A DNA stretch of 13,426 nt from contig CALBPU010000029.1 of the NCBI GenBank assembly GCA_937899395.1, positions 1 through 13,426 of the forward strand, given 5' to 3'. The translations under genes and the position numbers were made by a program. The stretch comes from an uncultured Fretibacterium sp. (lineage in GTDB: Bacteria; Synergistota; Synergistia; Synergistales; Aminobacteriaceae). Position 1 is the stretch's first letter. Each line of letters starts with the position of its first letter. The notes beneath the pieces are model-generated. The model was not told the origin of the DNA, ran no database searches, and saw only the letters and a program-made list of their open reading frames with translations. Shown piece by piece: positions 6,692 to 13,426 of the stretch.

Positions 6692-7105
6692 TTAAGCAAT
6701 AACCATTAATATATCGCCTGTGTTCACGCTGTCGCCTGATTTAACTCTGATTTCAGTAACTTTTCCTGACGCTGTAGCGAAAATTTCGTTCTCCATTTTC
6801 ATAGCTTCAAGCAAAAGAACCAAATCGCCGTTATTAACGCTGTCTCCAACATTAACTTTAATATTCAAAATTTTTCCGGGCATCGGTGCTGCAACAGTCG
6901 TAGCATTTTCAGCAACAGGTGCAGGAGCTGCTTGTGCTTCTGGAGCTGCCGGTGCTGCTGCAGGAGTTGGAGCCGGAGCTGCGGGGGCTGCAGGTGCTGC
7001 GACAGGAGCCGGAGCCGGAGCTGAAACAGTCGAGCCTGCTCCGAGATTTTCAACTTCAACGGTATACGCCGTACCATCAACTATAACTCTGTATTTATTA
7101 CTCAC
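6692..7105 (-). CDS. mmdC: Biotin carboxyl carrier subunit of methylmalonyl-CoA decarboxylase
   Basis: The 137-residue protein carries the biotin that shuttles CO2 from the carboxyltransferase to the membrane decarboxylase. It has a short N-terminal part (YRVIVDGTAYTVEVENLG), a flexible Ala/Pro linker at about 28-66, and a biotinyl/lipoyl domain at about 68-137 with EAMKMEN at 100-106; biotin is expected on Lys103. The paired half-motifs VGDSV and SGDSV show the internal symmetry of the domain. The start is GTG at 7105, 27 nt after the upstream stop, with GGGAG at 7117-7121. The linker DNA is GC-rich and repetitive because of Ala/Pro codons. It is third and last in the operon. It could instead serve oxaloacetate or glutaconyl-CoA decarboxylase, but the alpha subunit beside it favours methylmalonyl-CoA. 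Confidence 0.88.
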   Translation of the reverse strand: MSNKYRVIVDGTAYTVEVENLGAGSTVSAPAPAPVAAPAAPAAPAPTPAAAPAAPEAQAAPAPVAENATTVAAPMPGKILNIKVNVGDSVNNGDLVLLLEAMKMENEIFATASGKVTEIRVKSGDSVNTGDILMVIA

Positions 7106-7132
7106 GATTAAAATTTCTCCCTTCGTTTTATA

Positions 7133-7528
7133 TTAATTCCATTTTCGATTTAATCTGTTTGAATTCAAAGCCAACATTCCTGCCGTCTTCCAACGTGATG
7201 TCCAAAAATCTCTCGGGATTGCCTGATTTTCAGCTTCGACTGATAAAATCCTGAAGTCCGAACTTCCTGTAAATTCAACTATAGCTGCTGTGATAGCCGC
7301 AATAATTTTTCCTTTATCAACAGAAACTGACGGAGCTTTTGAAATTTGCGTCGGTTTAGCTGCCGGAGATGAAGGCTTTGAGCTTACATCATTTTTTTTT
7401 TCGTTGCCTGAGCCTGCAAAAAGCCTCATTCCGAAAATTACTCCGGTGAGAACTAAAAGAACTCCGAAAACGATTGAGAACGCCACGATACTGACGTTTA
7501 CTGCTCCTCCAAGTCCTTCAAAGTGCAT
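7133..7528 (-). CDS. OadG-family delta/gamma subunit of sodium-pumping decarboxylase
   Basis: The 131-residue protein has one N-terminal membrane helix (about 11-38, VSIVAFSIVFGVLLVLTGVIF), a charged and Ser/Pro/Lys-rich linker, and a C-terminal segment with IIAAITAAIVEFTG followed by FRILSVE, and W and R residues near the end. This is the layout of OadG/MmdD subunits, which hold the carboxyltransferase and biotin carrier against the membrane beta subunit. Its position between mmdA and mmdC agrees. The ATG at 7528 has AGGAGG at 7538-7543 with a spacing of 9. The membrane segment implies a membrane-bound sodium-pump complex rather than a soluble carboxylase, even though the beta subunit is not encoded nearby. 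Confidence 0.8.
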   Translation of the reverse strand: MHFEGLGGAVNVSIVAFSIVFGVLLVLTGVIFGMRLFAGSGNEKKNDVSSKPSSPAAKPTQISKAPSVSVDKGKIIAAITAAIVEFTGSSDFRILSVEAENQAIPRDFWTSRWKTAGMLALNSNRLNRKWN

Positions 7529-7553
7529 TGAAAATTTCCTCCTGTTTTATATT

Positions 7554-9113
7554 TTAGTGAGGGATAACCCCGTGTTTTTTGCTTGGACGCGATTCGCGTT
7601 TGCTTTCAATTCCCTCAAGAGCCTGATAAATTGCTTTACGTGTTTCTTCGGGCATGATTACTCTGTCAACATATCCTCGTTCTGCAGCTCTGTAAGGATT
7701 GGCAAATGCTTCACGATATTCATCAATTTTTTCGAGACGTTTAGCGGACGGATCGTCAGCACCCTCAATCTCTTTCTTGAATACTATGCTTGCTGCACCT
7801 TCTGCACCCATTACGGCGATTTCAGCCTGAGGCCACGCAAGAACTACATCAGCTCCCAAAGATTTACTGCTCATTGCAAGATATGCTCCACCGTAAGCCT
7901 TGCGAAGAATGACGCTTATTAACGGCACGGTTGCTTCACTGTAGGCATAAAGCAATTTTGCACCCTTGCGAATAATTCCGTCTCTCTCCTGGTCAGCTCC
8001 CGGTAAATATCCCGGAACATCCACGAAGGTTACTATAGGAAGATTAAAAGCGTCGCAATGTCTGACAAATCTTGATGCTTTATCTGAAGCGTCGGTGTCA
8101 AGGCAGCCTGCTATAACATCAGCATTATTGGCGATAATTCCGATTGAACGCCCGCCGATTCTTCCGTAACCTGTCAAAATATTTTTCGCGTAACCTTCCT
8201 GAACTTCTGTAAATTCTCCGTTATCGAGAACAAGTTTTAAGACATCATGAACATCATAGCTCTTGTTAGGATTGACGGGAACTATTTCACGCAATGAAAG
8301 TTCAGCTCTGTTAATATCGTCCGAAGTCGGTTTGAAAGGTGCGTCATCGAGATTGTTTAACGGTAAATATGATAAGACTTTGCGAACCTGTGCAAAACAT
8401 TCAGCTTCATCTTTTGCGCAAAAATGAGCGTTGCCTGTTACTGTGTTATGAGTTACTGCACCGCCAAGCTCCTCACTTGTAATTTCCTCACCTGTTACAG
8501 CTTTGATTACTTCAGGACCTGTGATGTGCATAACGCTGGTCTTGTCAACCATAAAAATGAAATCAGTTAATGCGGGACTATAAACAGCTCCGCCTGCGGT
8601 AGGTCCCATGATTACGGAGAACTGAGGAATTACACCGCTTGCCATAGTGTTACGTTTGAAAATTTTTCCGTAACCGTTAAGAGAGTCAATCCCCTCCTGA
8701 ATTCTTGCACCGCCCGAATCGTTAATGCCGATAACAGGACAGCCCATTTGCATAGCCATATCCATAACTTTGCAAATTTTATCCGCGTGTTTTTCGCCGA
8801 GCGAACCTCCGAACACCGTAAAATCCTGACTGAACACGAAAACTTTTCTGCCTTCGATAGTTCCCCAACCTGTAACAACTCCATCACCTAAAGGTTTTCT
8901 TTCATTGAGGCCGAAATTATTGCAGCGATGAGTTACAAATTCATCAATCTCTACAAATGAGCCGGGATCAAGTAACTGCGCAATACGTTCACGAGCAGTT
9001 CCTTTACCTTTGGACTTCTGTTTTTCTACGGCATCATTTCCTCCGCCTGCAAGAGCTTGAGTGCGTTTTTCTTCAACTTCAGCGCAAAGCTCTTCAATAG
9101 TACGAAATCCCAT
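7554..9113 (-). CDS. mmdA: Methylmalonyl-CoA decarboxylase alpha subunit (carboxyltransferase)
   Basis: It transfers the carboxyl group of (S)-methylmalonyl-CoA to biotin on the carrier subunit, giving propionyl-CoA. Both acyl-CoA carboxyltransferase halves are complete. The N-terminal half has the motif KGKGTARERI, FVFSQDFTVFGGSLGE, NDSGGARIQEG and GPTAGGAVYSPALTDF. The C-terminal half has FVDVPGYLPGADQE, then ILRKAYGGAYLAM and the end KRESRPSKKHGVIPH. The start is taken as the ATG at 9113 (519 aa); a TTG at 9122 is possible. Neither has a strong Shine-Dalgarno: only CGGA, the last bases of the repeat ending at 9125, is at the right distance. The closely similar propionyl-CoA carboxylase beta subunit is an alternative, but the OadG-type neighbour supports the decarboxylase. 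It is first in a three-gene operon with gaps of 25 and 27 nt. Confidence 0.9.
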   Translation of the reverse strand: MGFRTIEELCAEVEEKRTQALAGGGNDAVEKQKSKGKGTARERIAQLLDPGSFVEIDEFVTHRCNNFGLNERKPLGDGVVTGWGTIEGRKVFVFSQDFTVFGGSLGEKHADKICKVMDMAMQMGCPVIGINDSGGARIQEGIDSLNGYGKIFKRNTMASGVIPQFSVIMGPTAGGAVYSPALTDFIFMVDKTSVMHITGPEVIKAVTGEEITSEELGGAVTHNTVTGNAHFCAKDEAECFAQVRKVLSYLPLNNLDDAPFKPTSDDINRAELSLREIVPVNPNKSYDVHDVLKLVLDNGEFTEVQEGYAKNILTGYGRIGGRSIGIIANNADVIAGCLDTDASDKASRFVRHCDAFNLPIVTFVDVPGYLPGADQERDGIIRKGAKLLYAYSEATVPLISVILRKAYGGAYLAMSSKSLGADVVLAWPQAEIAVMGAEGAASIVFKKEIEGADDPSAKRLEKIDEYREAFANPYRAAERGYVDRVIMPEETRKAIYQALEGIESKRESRPSKKHGVIPH

Positions 9114-9124
9114 ATCCGACAAGT

Positions 9125-9277
9125 TCCGTTACAGAAAACTTATAAAAAGTTATAAATTAACTCTTCTGTTTCATTCCTCGTTCAATGCGTCCGCTTTTGC
9201 GATGGTTCTGCTACTTGCGTTTGGTGTAACGCTCCGGAGGCTTAAATTCCCGGCTAACGTACCGGTATATCAATCAT
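9125..9277 (-). repeat. Orphan copy of the TnpB-linked right-end / guide-RNA scaffold repeat
   Basis: Positions 9125-9270 align without gaps to 12069-12214, next to tnpB, with about 10 differences in 146 nt. Shared potential stems on the minus strand include AACTT/AAGTT near the outer end, GTTA/TAAC, CGC-AAAA-GCG and GCGTT/AACGC. In another stem a G-C pair here (9253 with 9262) is an A-T pair in the tnpB copy, a compensatory change. No tnpB lies beside this copy. The outer terminus falls 11 nt before the mmdA ATG, so the mmdA leader was probably replaced by this insertion. Confidence 0.7.
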
Positions 9278-9524
9278 AAGACTGATTACACTTCGCTATC
9301 GATGGTTGAACATTTTATGGACGAAACCTTTTTGCTTGGTTATCGCTTTTATTTTCTCCGTCCAACGGCCAACATTCAGTCGCCAATGCTTAACACCGAA
9401 CGGGATTATAATCAATCGTATTCATGAGGTCAAGTTAATTTATCAAAATTCTGTAACGGCTTTCACCTTCCTTTCATTAAAAATTATAAAATAATTCTGA
9501 ACGTAGAATATCATAGAAATTAAT
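9278..9524. other. Non-coding stretch with diverged repeat-like sequence
   Basis: No credible gene is seen in this AT-rich stretch. Short words from the scaffold repeat recur in the same order and orientation but more widely spaced: CGATGGTT at 9300, GCTTAA at 9388 and ATAATCAAT at 9408, matching 12144, 12184 and 12213. At 9449-9459, TTCTGTAACGG is the reverse complement of the start of the orphan repeat (CCGTTACAGAA at 9126-9136). This suggests an older, decayed relative of the element. A weak ATTCT/AGAAT hairpin follows near 9495-9510; no clear terminator for the metallo-hydrolase operon is visible. Confidence 0.4.
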
Positions 9525-10406
9525 TCATTGCAAAGATTTCCATAGAAGCAAATTGTTTTCAAAATATGCTTCAAGCCTTCCTGTATCTTTCAGCCATGAT
9601 AAATACGATCGAACTGTACTTCCTGTTAAAACATACTGTTCAAAATTCATCGTGAGATTATATTCGGAGAATAATTTTTGCAGAATTATTTCAAAATTTA
9701 ACGGCTCTAAACAAATTTTCAATATTTTTTCAGAGATTTCATTAACTTTGTCAATATTATATTGAGCAAGCTCTGAAATATTTTCACTTACTGGAGCATG
9801 AGCAGGAACAAAAATTTTTGCCTCTAAATTTTTCACTATCTCAAGAGTCAAAATATATTCTGCAACATCGTAAATAAAAGTTATCTGATATTTATCCAGT
9901 GTGTTCCTGCTTGATAAACAATCCGCAAGATATACAACATCATCAGGCGAGCGAAATCCAACCATATCGAAGAAATGTCCTCTCAAAGGAATTAATTCAA
10001 AGCCTTCAGGTAAAATTTCCTGCGTTAAAAATTCAGCTTTGCTTTCCTGAGCCATTAAAAATTTATGCCGCAATTCTTTCGGAGGATAGCCTCCGTATAA
10101 AAACGAAGGTTCAAGTATCGGGTGATTTGTGAAATCGCATTCAATGCCGGGAGCATAAATTTTGCAACACGTTTGAGCTTGTAAGTATTTGTTGCCTCCG
10201 ATATGGTCAGCGTTTGAATGAGTGTTAAAAATCGCAGTCAATTTCCAGCCGTTATCATCAAGGATTTTACGAACTTTACGGCCGGCCTCTTTATCGTTCC
10301 CGCTGTCGATTAAACAAACGTCATTGTCATTTAATTTAACAAGACCGATTTTTGCAGGACTCTGAATGTAATAGCTTCCTCCTGCAACGTTAATTAATTC
10401 GTACAT
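9525..10406 (-). CDS. Metallo-beta-lactamase-fold hydrolase
   Basis: The 293-residue protein has an N-terminal metal hydrolase domain. Metal motif positions are THSNADHIGG at 62-71 (His63, Asp67, His68), GHFFD with His144, LADCLS with Asp162, and PAHAPVSE with His203. The first motif is HxNxDH, not the usual HxHxDH; Asn65 replaces one zinc ligand. Residues from about 215 form a helical domain that could be a winged helix, as in some GloB-like and RNase Z-unlike members. The protein is probably cytoplasmic, with no signal peptide. The substrate cannot be told; thioester, lactone or phosphodiester hydrolysis are all known in the fold. It starts 6 nt after the stop of the triple-repeat lipoprotein, so the two form an operon. 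Confidence 0.85.
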   Translation of the reverse strand: MYELINVAGGSYYIQSPAKIGLVKLNDNDVCLIDSGNDKEAGRKVRKILDDNGWKLTAIFNTHSNADHIGGNKYLQAQTCCKIYAPGIECDFTNHPILEPSFLYGGYPPKELRHKFLMAQESKAEFLTQEILPEGFELIPLRGHFFDMVGFRSPDDVVYLADCLSSRNTLDKYQITFIYDVAEYILTLEIVKNLEAKIFVPAHAPVSENISELAQYNIDKVNEISEKILKICLEPLNFEIILQKLFSEYNLTMNFEQYVLTGSTVRSYLSWLKDTGRLEAYFENNLLLWKSLQ

Positions 10407-10412
10407 ATACCT

Positions 10413-12059
10413 TTACTTCTCCCAATAATCAAGCTCATTTTGATTATAAACAAAAGCATATGATTTGCCGTCTGTGCTGTGTAAATAAACAATACCGTCT
10501 TGAATTATATGAAGGCTCGAACTTGATGTTATTTGAACGTTCAAAACACTTCCTTTTAAGATTGTCTCTTCCTCTTCAGTGTCTCCTGATGAGGCAAAAT
10601 AGCATCGCCATTTATTATTTCCTGAACGGGTCATATTTATCGTCTTGTTGTTAAGATTCAAAGAGGTGTATTCAATGCGATCTATGACATCTCCGTCTTT
10701 GAATATAATTCGCCATGATTGATCCAATGATATTGTCGCAGTCCCCGAATCTCCGTTAATATCAACATCAGAAAACGTTATATCAGATGATATTAAGAGC
10801 ATTTCAATATCAAAATCTTCTCCTGAAAGCTCAATTTGATTGTTTTGAGTGATAACTCCCCAAGTTTTTTCAAGCACACTCTCAAGCGTTTCGTCATCTG
10901 CTACTGTTATATCATCGGAAGTTGGGACGCTGCTGCTCTTTCTGAACGAACATTCAACGTCATAATTGTAATAGCCTTGAAGTTTTGAGTTATAAACAAT
11001 ACCGTTCCATTGCGTGCTGATTTCATTATTTGATACAATAGTAATATTTACATTGACGGTTTCAGAATTGCCTGTTCTTCCCCCGAGCCTCCATTCGGTA
11101 TCGCTGATTTTTACAAGCGTCATTTCTTGAGTTCTATTCCCTGAAGAATTATCGGTATAACTTTTAATGTCAAATTTCCCCGTTGCTAATTGATTGTCAT
11201 CTGTAGCTAGCCAATTTTGAGAGAAAAATACATCTGTACTTCCTGTTGAAGTTATTTCGCCGAAATCGAAGAACGAAATTTTGTTGCCCGTACTCATGCT
11301 CAACATTAATTCTTCCTCAGAGTTATTAATATTAGTAGCTTTTGCATTACCTTCAGTGTGAAGAAGCCATGTTCCTGTGAGAATATCCGCGATAGTTGTA
11401 TCTTCTTCATCGTCAGAGTTTTCATCATCGTCATCATATATTGCGTTGCTGCTGGTCTTTATAAACGAACATGAAATATGATAATTATATGTCCCCTGAA
11501 GCGCAGAAATATATGCAGAACCTGTCCACTGTACATTAACTTTATTGTTTGATGAAACGTTAATTGTTATGGTAGGAATACTTGAACTTCCTGACGCAGG
11601 CGTTAAAATCCATTCGTTTTCACTTACTCGTCTGATCGTCATGGGCTTTGTTTTATCAGTGTCATCGCTTGATGAATAACTCTTAATTGTTATCGTTCCG
11701 ACTTGTGAAGTCTCTTGCGTATAATCAAAGACTGCGCAAGAATGAACATAAAAGAGATTTGCGTTTCCTTCATAATTGCCCGAGCTTCCGCTGAAATCTA
11801 TGTCGGAAAAAACCATTTTTAGCCCTGAACTGTAACGCAGAATAACCCTGTTTGAACTATTTTCAGTGTTAGTGGCGTAACCGTTATAACCGTCAGTCGA
11901 ATCATAAATCCATGTACCTGTTAATATGCTTGTGATTTCATTAGTTTCTGTAGTTTCTTCGCTGCTGCTTCCTCCATCAACACTTCCTCCGCAGCCTGAA
12001 AACACTAAGACACAAAATGCCATTACAAACAATAAACTCCACGATTTAATTTTACGCAT
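10413..12059 (-). CDS. Lipoprotein with three tandem repeat domains
   Basis: The 548-residue protein has a signal ending in lipobox FSGC (Cys23), followed by a Ser/Gly/Glu-rich tether. Three repeats of 150-160 residues follow at about 45-203, 225-376 and 394-540. Each opens with ILTGTW, ILTGTW or VLEKTW and contains a FSDIDF, FFDFGEI or FSDVDI strand, NEWIL, TEWRL or NKWRC, and a final LQGTYNYHISCSFIK-type strand. The third is most divergent. Acidic linkers (206-222 is nearly all Asp/Glu/Ser/Asn) separate them. The pattern suggests calycin-like or lipocalin-like beta-barrels, but I do not recognise the family. It is a surface protein of unknown function, cotranscribed with the metallo-hydrolase. 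Only a weak GGA Shine-Dalgarno is present, supplied by the end of the adjacent mobile element. Confidence 0.8.
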   Translation of the reverse strand: MRKIKSWSLLFVMAFCVLVFSGCGGSVDGGSSSEETTETNEITSILTGTWIYDSTDGYNGYATNTENSSNRVILRYSSGLKMVFSDIDFSGSSGNYEGNANLFYVHSCAVFDYTQETSQVGTITIKSYSSSDDTDKTKPMTIRRVSENEWILTPASGSSSIPTITINVSSNNKVNVQWTGSAYISALQGTYNYHISCSFIKTSSNAIYDDDDENSDDEEDTTIADILTGTWLLHTEGNAKATNINNSEEELMLSMSTGNKISFFDFGEITSTGSTDVFFSQNWLATDDNQLATGKFDIKSYTDNSSGNRTQEMTLVKISDTEWRLGGRTGNSETVNVNITIVSNNEISTQWNGIVYNSKLQGYYNYDVECSFRKSSSVPTSDDITVADDETLESVLEKTWGVITQNNQIELSGEDFDIEMLLISSDITFSDVDINGDSGTATISLDQSWRIIFKDGDVIDRIEYTSLNLNNKTINMTRSGNNKWRCYFASSGDTEEEETILKGSVLNVQITSSSSLHIIQDGIVYLHSTDGKSYAFVYNQNELDYWEK

Positions 12060-12068
12060 TAATAATTA

Positions 12069-12230
12069 TCCGTTACAGAAAACTTATAAAAAGTTACAAA
12101 ATAACTCTTATGTTTCATTCCTCATTCAACGCGTCCGCTTTTGCGATGGTTCTGCTACTCACGTTTGGTGTAACGCTCCAGAGGCTTAAATTCCCGACTA
12201 ACGTATCGGTATATAATCAATAATTTCGTT
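12069..12230 (-). ncRNA. IS200/IS605-type right end and putative TnpB guide-RNA (omega/reRNA) scaffold
   Basis: It lies directly after the tnpB stop and repeats at 9125. In IS605-type elements the RNA covers the 3' end of tnpB and the right end, and its guide is the flanking DNA just beyond. On the minus strand, stems CCGA/TCGG (12206-12209 with 12194-12197), GCGTT/AACGT and AACTT/AAGTT are possible. A GTTAC inside the scaffold is complementary to GTAAC at the outer end, which could form the pseudoknot seen in such RNAs. The element end is placed at about 12069 from the limit of similarity, so a guide would begin TAATTATTAATG, covering the start of the lipoprotein gene. Transcription is not shown; the role is inferred. 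Confidence 0.6.
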
Positions 12231-13379
12231 TCAGTGATTGATTATTGATTTTCCATAATGAAACAAATTTACACTAGCATTATAATCTCTGTCTATTACA
12301 GTTCCGCAATGCTCGCATTTATATATCCTATCTGATAATTTTAAATCTAACTTCTTATTACCACATATCGAACATATTTTGCTTGAAGCATAAAATCTGT
12401 CTGCTGTAATAAATTTTATGCCGTTCCATTCACATTTATACTGCATTATTCGATAAAATTCTGCTAGTTTCTGTTCTTGGACAGCTTTTGCCAGATGTTT
12501 ATTCTTCATCATTCCTTTCACATTCAAATCCTCCAACACTATAAAACTTGGTTCTCGTTTTATTATTTTTGTTGTCGTTTGATGAATGTAATTAATCCTG
12601 ATATTCGCCAGTCGATGATTTATTATTAAAAGTTTCTTCTCACTTTTTATAATGTTACGTGTCTTCTTATAACTTTCTCCTTTCCTGTTTTTATTGTATT
12701 TTCGTGAGATTTTACGCTGTAACCTTCGTAAACTTTTCTTCAGCCATCTCACTCGACCTGTCTTGTTAATATTCTTGCAAACATGACCTGAACTGCATAT
12801 CGCAAGGTCTTTTATACCTAAATCAATCCCAATTCCATCATTAACAGGATATTTTTTCTCACTCTCACTTTCAATCCCGACTGTTAAAAACCAGTTAATT
12901 CCGTCAAAAGAAACTCGAGGATTAAAATACTTTGCATTCAAAGGCACTCTTTCATGTTCCGAAAGTCTGAACCAATTCAAATGTTGCTGATTTTTCTTTT
13001 TACTTAGAGCTATGCTTTCAAGTTGTACATGCGTCGGAATAAATTTTATCTTTATAGGATCAACGTAAAAACTTGGTTTAGTACGCTTACGGCTCTTGTA
13101 TCTTGGAAAATTTGTAACACCTTTGAAATATCTGTTATAGGCTTCCGCTGCATCTTTTATTGCCTGCTTAGAGACATTATTGCTTATCGTGTAAAGCCAT
13201 TTGTATTTTTCTTCATGTTTTAATTGAGTGAAACGTCTTCTAAGTTCATTGTCGGATAAAAATTTTCCTCCTGCGTCATGATTTTTCTTTTCCTCCTCCA
13301 ATGCCCAGTTATACGCAAATCTTCCAGTTCCTGCAAACTCAAATAATCTCGTATTCTGTTTGTTATTCGGAATTAACAT
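12231..13379 (-). CDS. tnpB: TnpB RNA-guided endonuclease (OrfB of IS605 family)
   Basis: TnpB is an RNA-guided DNA nuclease, ancestral to Cas12, that helps retain its transposon. The 382 residues include RNYWAL-like FAYNWALEEE near 21-30, the RuvC-I motif GIGIDLGIKDL (Asp186), RuvC-II VLEDLNVKG (Glu283), a zinc ribbon with Cys336, Cys339, Cys355 and Cys358, and RuvC-III VIDRDYNASVNL (Asp365). All catalytic positions are present, so it is probably active rather than a nuclease-dead repressor. The ATG at 13379 is probably not the true start: the frame stays open upstream and reads IIKTLRI before MLIPNNKQ, which is the usual family N-terminus. The real start lies at or past the palindrome centre. 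No ribosome binding site is visible. Confidence 0.92.
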   Translation of the reverse strand: MLIPNNKQNTRLFEFAGTGRFAYNWALEEEKKNHDAGGKFLSDNELRRRFTQLKHEEKYKWLYTISNNVSKQAIKDAAEAYNRYFKGVTNFPRYKSRKRTKPSFYVDPIKIKFIPTHVQLESIALSKKKNQQHLNWFRLSEHERVPLNAKYFNPRVSFDGINWFLTVGIESESEKKYPVNDGIGIDLGIKDLAICSSGHVCKNINKTGRVRWLKKSLRRLQRKISRKYNKNRKGESYKKTRNIIKSEKKLLIINHRLANIRINYIHQTTTKIIKREPSFIVLEDLNVKGMMKNKHLAKAVQEQKLAEFYRIMQYKCEWNGIKFITADRFYASSKICSICGNKKLDLKLSDRIYKCEHCGTVIDRDYNASVNLFHYGKSIINH

Positions 13380-13426
13380 TATTCTAAGCGTTTTTATTAT
13401 AATAAAAACGCTTAGAATAATGTTAA
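13373..13426. repeat. Perfect 54-bp palindrome at the window end
   Basis: Positions 13373-13399 are the exact reverse complement of 13400-13426, with no loop and no mismatch, from TTAACATT to AATGTTAA. The left arm contains the tnpB ATG and the seven codons before it. A perfect loopless palindrome ending at the last base suggests a fold-back or graph artefact of assembly. A left-end hairpin of the element is possible, but those normally have loops or bulges. Confidence 0.9.

Larger units (their letters stand above)
12069..13426 (-). mobile_element. IS200/IS605-superfamily element (tnpB plus right end; left end cut off)
   Basis: The element consists of tnpB and the repeated right end. No TnpA (Y1 transposase, HUH motif) is present in the window, so it is either a tnpB-only element mobilised in trans or has tnpA beyond the window edge. 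The right boundary at about 12069 is defined by comparison with the orphan copy. The left boundary is not available because the window ends in a palindrome over the tnpB start. No inverted terminal repeats or target duplication are expected for this superfamily. Confidence 0.75.

Noticed and set aside
6720..7136. Plus-strand open frame rich in Ala and Gly opposite mmdC
   Set aside because: It is the antisense of the Ala/Pro linker of the biotin carrier; the minus-strand frame has clear biotinyl-domain motifs.
9306..9494. 62-codon plus-strand open frame in the intergenic region
   Set aside because: No ribosome site and no recognisable features, and it overlaps sequence that looks like decayed repeat.
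9125..12230. CRISPR array based on repeated sequence
   Set aside because: There are only two long copies 3 kb apart, with no regular spacers and no cas genes.
12231..13379. Nuclease-dead TnpB-like repressor (TldR)
   Set aside because: Asp186, Glu283 and Asp365 and the zinc ribbon are all present, so the nuclease appears intact.

Overview
The window is an AT-rich stretch of a bacterial chromosome, probably from an anaerobic, host- or gut-associated fermenter. Pointers are a sodium-pump type methylmalonyl-CoA decarboxylase operon, a cobyrinate a,c-diamide synthase, a LarE sulfur transferase, a ThiT vitamin S-component, flavodoxins, and several surface lipoproteins including a carbohydrate-binding beta-helix type. 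The gene set would fit Synergistota or a Bacillota lineage; the phylum is an inference that sequence reading alone cannot settle.

Layout: (1) 1-262, the 3' end of a flavodoxin, closed by a bidirectional terminator. (2) 316-3171, minus strand, a lipoprotein operon: a Cthe_2159-type beta-helix lipoprotein split by one frameshift (998-3171), then a short paralogue that keeps the N-terminal domain and C-terminal tail but lacks the beta-helix (316-981). (3) 3290-6624, plus strand, vitamin and metal-cofactor genes: thiT overlapping cbiA, then an exported flavodoxin overlapping larE. cbiA carries an in-frame GC-rich palindromic repeat of about 139 bp in its interdomain linker. (4) 6692-9113, minus strand, the decarboxylase subunits in the order alpha (mmdA), delta/gamma (OadG-like), biotin carrier (mmdC), ended by a terminator with no membrane beta subunit beside it. 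(5) 9125-9524, non-coding, with a 146-nt repeat that also lies next to tnpB, followed by decayed repeat-like sequence. (6) 9525-12059, minus strand, a lipoprotein with three repeats and a metallo-beta-lactamase-fold hydrolase. (7) 12069-13426, an IS200/IS605-type element with tnpB and its right end/guide-RNA scaffold, running into a perfect 54-bp palindrome at the last base of the window.

Functional links: cbiA (corrin ring amidation), the biotin-dependent decarboxylase and thiamine uptake are consistent with cofactor-heavy fermentation through methylmalonyl-CoA; B12-dependent mutase genes are not in the window, so this is inference. LarE implies a nickel pincer cofactor pathway whose partners LarB and LarC are also absent.

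The most notable signals are the two copies of the TnpB-linked RNA-like repeat. One is an orphan without a nuclease gene, there is a compensatory base change in a stem, and both end at the Shine-Dalgarno position of the next gene. The others are the palindromic element inside cbiA and the palindrome that truncates tnpB at the window edge.
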